From: Omphiscola glabra
Lineage: Eukaryota > Mollusca > Gastropoda > Lymnaeidae
Reading direction: 5' to 3'
DNA: 64,000 nt
Assembly (NCBI GenBank): GCA_964017045.1
Contig: OZ024798.1
Coordinates: forward strand, 14,019,724 to 14,083,723
The translations under genes were made by a program, and so were the position numbers. Below, one piece after another: positions 61,676-64,000 of the stretch (positions are counted from its first letter, which is position 1; every line of letters starts with the position of its first letter). The notes under the pieces are model-generated. The model was not told the DNA's origin. It made no database searches and saw only the letters and a program-made list of their open reading frames with translations.

Positions 61676-62480
61676 GTGTATTAGTGGAATGAGTATTAGT
61701 GGAATGAGTATTAGTGGAATGAGTATTAGTGGAATTTGTATTAGTGGAATGTGTATTAGTGGAATGTGTATTAATGGAATGTGTATTAGTGGAATGAGTA
61801 TTAGTGGAATGAGTATTAGTGGAATGAGTATTAGTGGAATGAGTATTAGTGGAATGAGTATTAGTGGAATGAGTATTAGTGGAATGAGTATTAGCGGAAT
61901 GAGCATTAGTGGAATGAGTATTAGTGGAATGAGCATTAGTAAAATGAGTATTAGGGGAATGCGTATTAGTGGAATGAGTATTAGTGGAATGAGTATTAGT
62001 GGAATGAGCATTAGTAAAATGAGTATTAGTGGAATGCGTATTAGTGGAATGAGCACTAGTGAAATGTGTATTAGTGGAATGAGTATTAGTGGAATGAGTA
62101 TTAGTTGAATGTGTATTAGTGTAATGAGCATTAGTGGAATGATGATTTTGTGGAATGTGTATCAATGGAATGAGTATAAGTGGAATGTGTATTATTGGAA
62201 TGTGAATTGTTTGGATGTGTATTAGAGGTTTATGTATTAGTAGGATGTGTATTAGCAGCATGTGTATTAGTGGAATGTGTATGCGTGACATGTACTAGAT
62301 GGATGTGTTTTATTGATATATGTATGAGGGGGATGTTTATAAGTGGAATGTGTTTAAGTGGGATGTGTATTAACGACATATGTATTAGTGGCATTTGTAC
62401 TAGTAACATGTGTATAAGTGGCAAATGTATTCGTGGGACGTGTATAAGTGAATGTGCAGTAGTGTCACATGTATTCTCTG
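61676..62480. repeat. 15-bp minisatellite upstream of gene C
   Basis: Unit ATTAGTGGAATGAGT, very regular to about 62110 and increasingly degenerate to 62480. 15 is a multiple of 3, so pentapeptide frames are open on both strands (for example MSISG, or NTHST in reverse). These are artefacts. The array starts about 87 bp upstream of the gene C start codon, within its likely promoter or 5' untranslated region. Confidence 0.93.
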
Positions 62481-62849
62481 GATTTGTTTTAGTGGAGCGT
62501 GTGTTACCGGCATGTGTGTTAAAGAGGGATCACTTGCATACAATATACCCGTAACTGCCATGTCTAAAACTCCATTATGATTACAATGTTCCCTCTAAGG
62601 TTTGCTGGTTTGTGTGCAAAATCATACAGTTGTGTGCAAAGTTTTACAGCATCAATTTCTGGTGTGCAACATTTTACAGCCCACAAACACACGCACACAC
62701 ACGCGGAAATTACATAAATGAACTTAAGGGCAAAAACTTTTATATAAATAAATATAGGATCTATACTTTAAAAAATATAATCAGAAATGTCACAATAGTT
62801 CAATCAAAGCAATATTTATTTCTATAATTTATCCCGTCGTTGGGTCAAG

Positions 62850-64000
62850 CAACTAAATTCCAACACACCCACTATCTATGGCGGCTTGTCGTTTGATGGA
62901 CTCATTTCTGGGGGTACTCTGACGTCTGCCTTTCAACGGTATCCATATTTTATACACATCGTCAAGGTTGATCTGGTGTCCACCGTTCTGATATGTTTTA
63001 ATCCCCATAAGCATGTCTAAATGTAACTCTTCCAGACTATTTCTAGATTTTATATGTATATTATTCATAAGGCTGAATCCCCGCTCACAATCGGCGCTTG
63101 ATGCAATACATGTAGCACACATATCCAGCAGAGTGGCAATGTTGCCAGGAAATGTCGCACACATATCCAGCAGAGTGGCAATGTCGCCAAGAAATGTAGC
63201 ACACATATCCAGCAGAGTGGCAATGTCGCCAAGAAATGTAGCACACATATCCAGCAGAGTGGCAATGTCGCCAAGAAATGTAGCACAGATATCCAGCAGA
63301 GTGGAAATGTCGCCAAGAAATGTAGCACACATATCCAGCAGAGTGGCAATGTCACCGAATAGCTTCTCGTTTATTACAAATCGAACCATCTCATCGAAAG
63401 TCTGCATCAACCCCCCCCCCCTTTTTTTTTTTCTGCAAGCACAAAGCTTAAGTTACGATACTGATTCTTATCTTTCGGCTGAATGTCATCATAGTTTTCC
63501 AGAAATGCCGCATGTCTAGAAACCAGTGATGCAAATTCTTCTTGGCCAAAATTAAAATCTGAAGAGTCGATTTACGCTGATTGCATCAACTCACTTTCAG
63601 GGAAAGGAGAGTCCAGGTGCAAAAATAAACATTCAACTCGTCATTTGCAAGCAATTCATCAACCTCTTCCGAACAGTGCAAATTTTCACCAAGGCCCTGG
63701 GCACGGAGTTTAGCGATCCTTGCTTTTACAAACTGGTATGCCTCAATGGTCGTAAGCTTTTTTCTTTGTAGCAGCATGCATAATTCAGCAAGCTCACCAA
63801 CTTCATCAAAGACAATCAGTGCAGTTCAAAACTGCGGATCCCTTAGTTTCTTCAAACAATACTTATGAACTGGATCATTATACAGGCCCACCTGCTTCTC
63901 ACAGTATTCAGTCAACACTTGTATGTTTCTCAGCAATGTTCTTAAAGCAAAGTGCCGCGAAAGCCATCTAATTTGATTCAATGGTCTAAAAGCTACAGAA
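62850..64000 (-). pseudogene. degenerate hAT transposase (ZNF862/KIAA1586-like), running off the right edge
   Basis: From the right edge the minus strand reads IRWLSRHFALRTLLRN, HKYCLKKLRDPQF then an in-frame stop (TGA), EVGELAELCMLLQRKKLTTI and VKARIAKLRAQGLGE. After a frame break, 63410-62853 gives FVINEKLFGD, a block of 14-residue repeats, and the hAT C-terminal motif SADCERGFSLMNNIHIKSRN followed by SLEELHLDMLMGIKT. The strand, the order and the CERGFS-xMN motif identify a hAT C-terminal half. The stop, the frameshift and the repeat expansion make it non-functional as read. Confidence 0.8.
63105..63352. repeat. 42-bp in-frame tandem repeat in the hAT remnant
   Basis: About six copies of a 42-bp unit containing ACACATATCCAGCAGAGTGG. 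Each adds 14 residues (LLDMCATFLGDIAT) to the minus-strand frame without shifting it. Confidence 0.92.

Noticed and set aside
61601..62291. Pentapeptide-repeat open frames on both strands
   Set aside because: Artefacts of the 15-bp array; the period is a multiple of three.
1..64000. CRISPR array or bacterial operon interpretation of the many tandem repeats
   Set aside because: Repeats are directly adjacent with no unique spacers, and the window has introns and eukaryotic transposons.

Overview
The window is eukaryotic nuclear DNA. It is AT-rich, its genes are split by introns with GT/AG borders, and it carries many mini- and microsatellites, long poly-G/C runs and remnants of LINE, hAT and Tigger/pogo elements. 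The recognisable genes are an expanded, lineage-specific set of BIR/RING (IAP-type) proteins and one C-type-lectin exon. That combination, with a trypsin-like module of a kind I associate with molluscs, suggests a lophotrochozoan and probably a mollusc. This is inference; no species call is possible from the sequence alone.

Layout. All BIR/RING material lies on the minus strand. Gene A (621-1833) is a first exon whose remaining exons run off the left edge or were not found. Gene B (19374-25070) is complete, with nine exons and about 1084 aa: signal peptide, ectodomain, one membrane segment, BIR1, a trypsin-like serine-protease fold, BIR2, a Ser/Pro/Gln linker and a C-terminal RING. Gene C (56600-61589) is complete, with six exons and about 759 aa. 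It has the same plan without the protease module, and one RING zinc ligand is changed from His to Asp. Between B and C lies D (46019-49747), a set of 3' exons ending in an intact RING. It is either a headless paralogue or an alternative 3' end of gene C. All introns of B and C are phase 1, so exons can be gained, lost or exchanged without shifting the frame.

Between the genes there is mostly AT-rich sequence with transposon debris: an RTE-like LINE (3.3-4.3 kb), LINE C-terminal codons (30 kb), hAT remnants (32.2-32.5, 47.9-48.15 and 62.85-64 kb), a Tigger/pogo remnant (33.2-33.6 kb), and several short non-autonomous elements, three of which have readable 8-bp target duplications (one with a single mismatch). 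Tandem arrays are unusually abundant, the largest being an 18-bp array of about 2.2 kb at 9.6-11.8 kb. Several arrays abut the BIR/RING genes, and one of them (18648-19406) is built from the last codons of gene B itself.

Working model (inference). A, B and C look like membrane-anchored IAP relatives: an exported, cysteine-containing N-terminal region, a membrane pass, and cytosolic BIR domains with a RING ubiquitin-ligase tail. In B a protease-like domain lies between the two BIRs. This receptor-like architecture is the most interesting content of the window.
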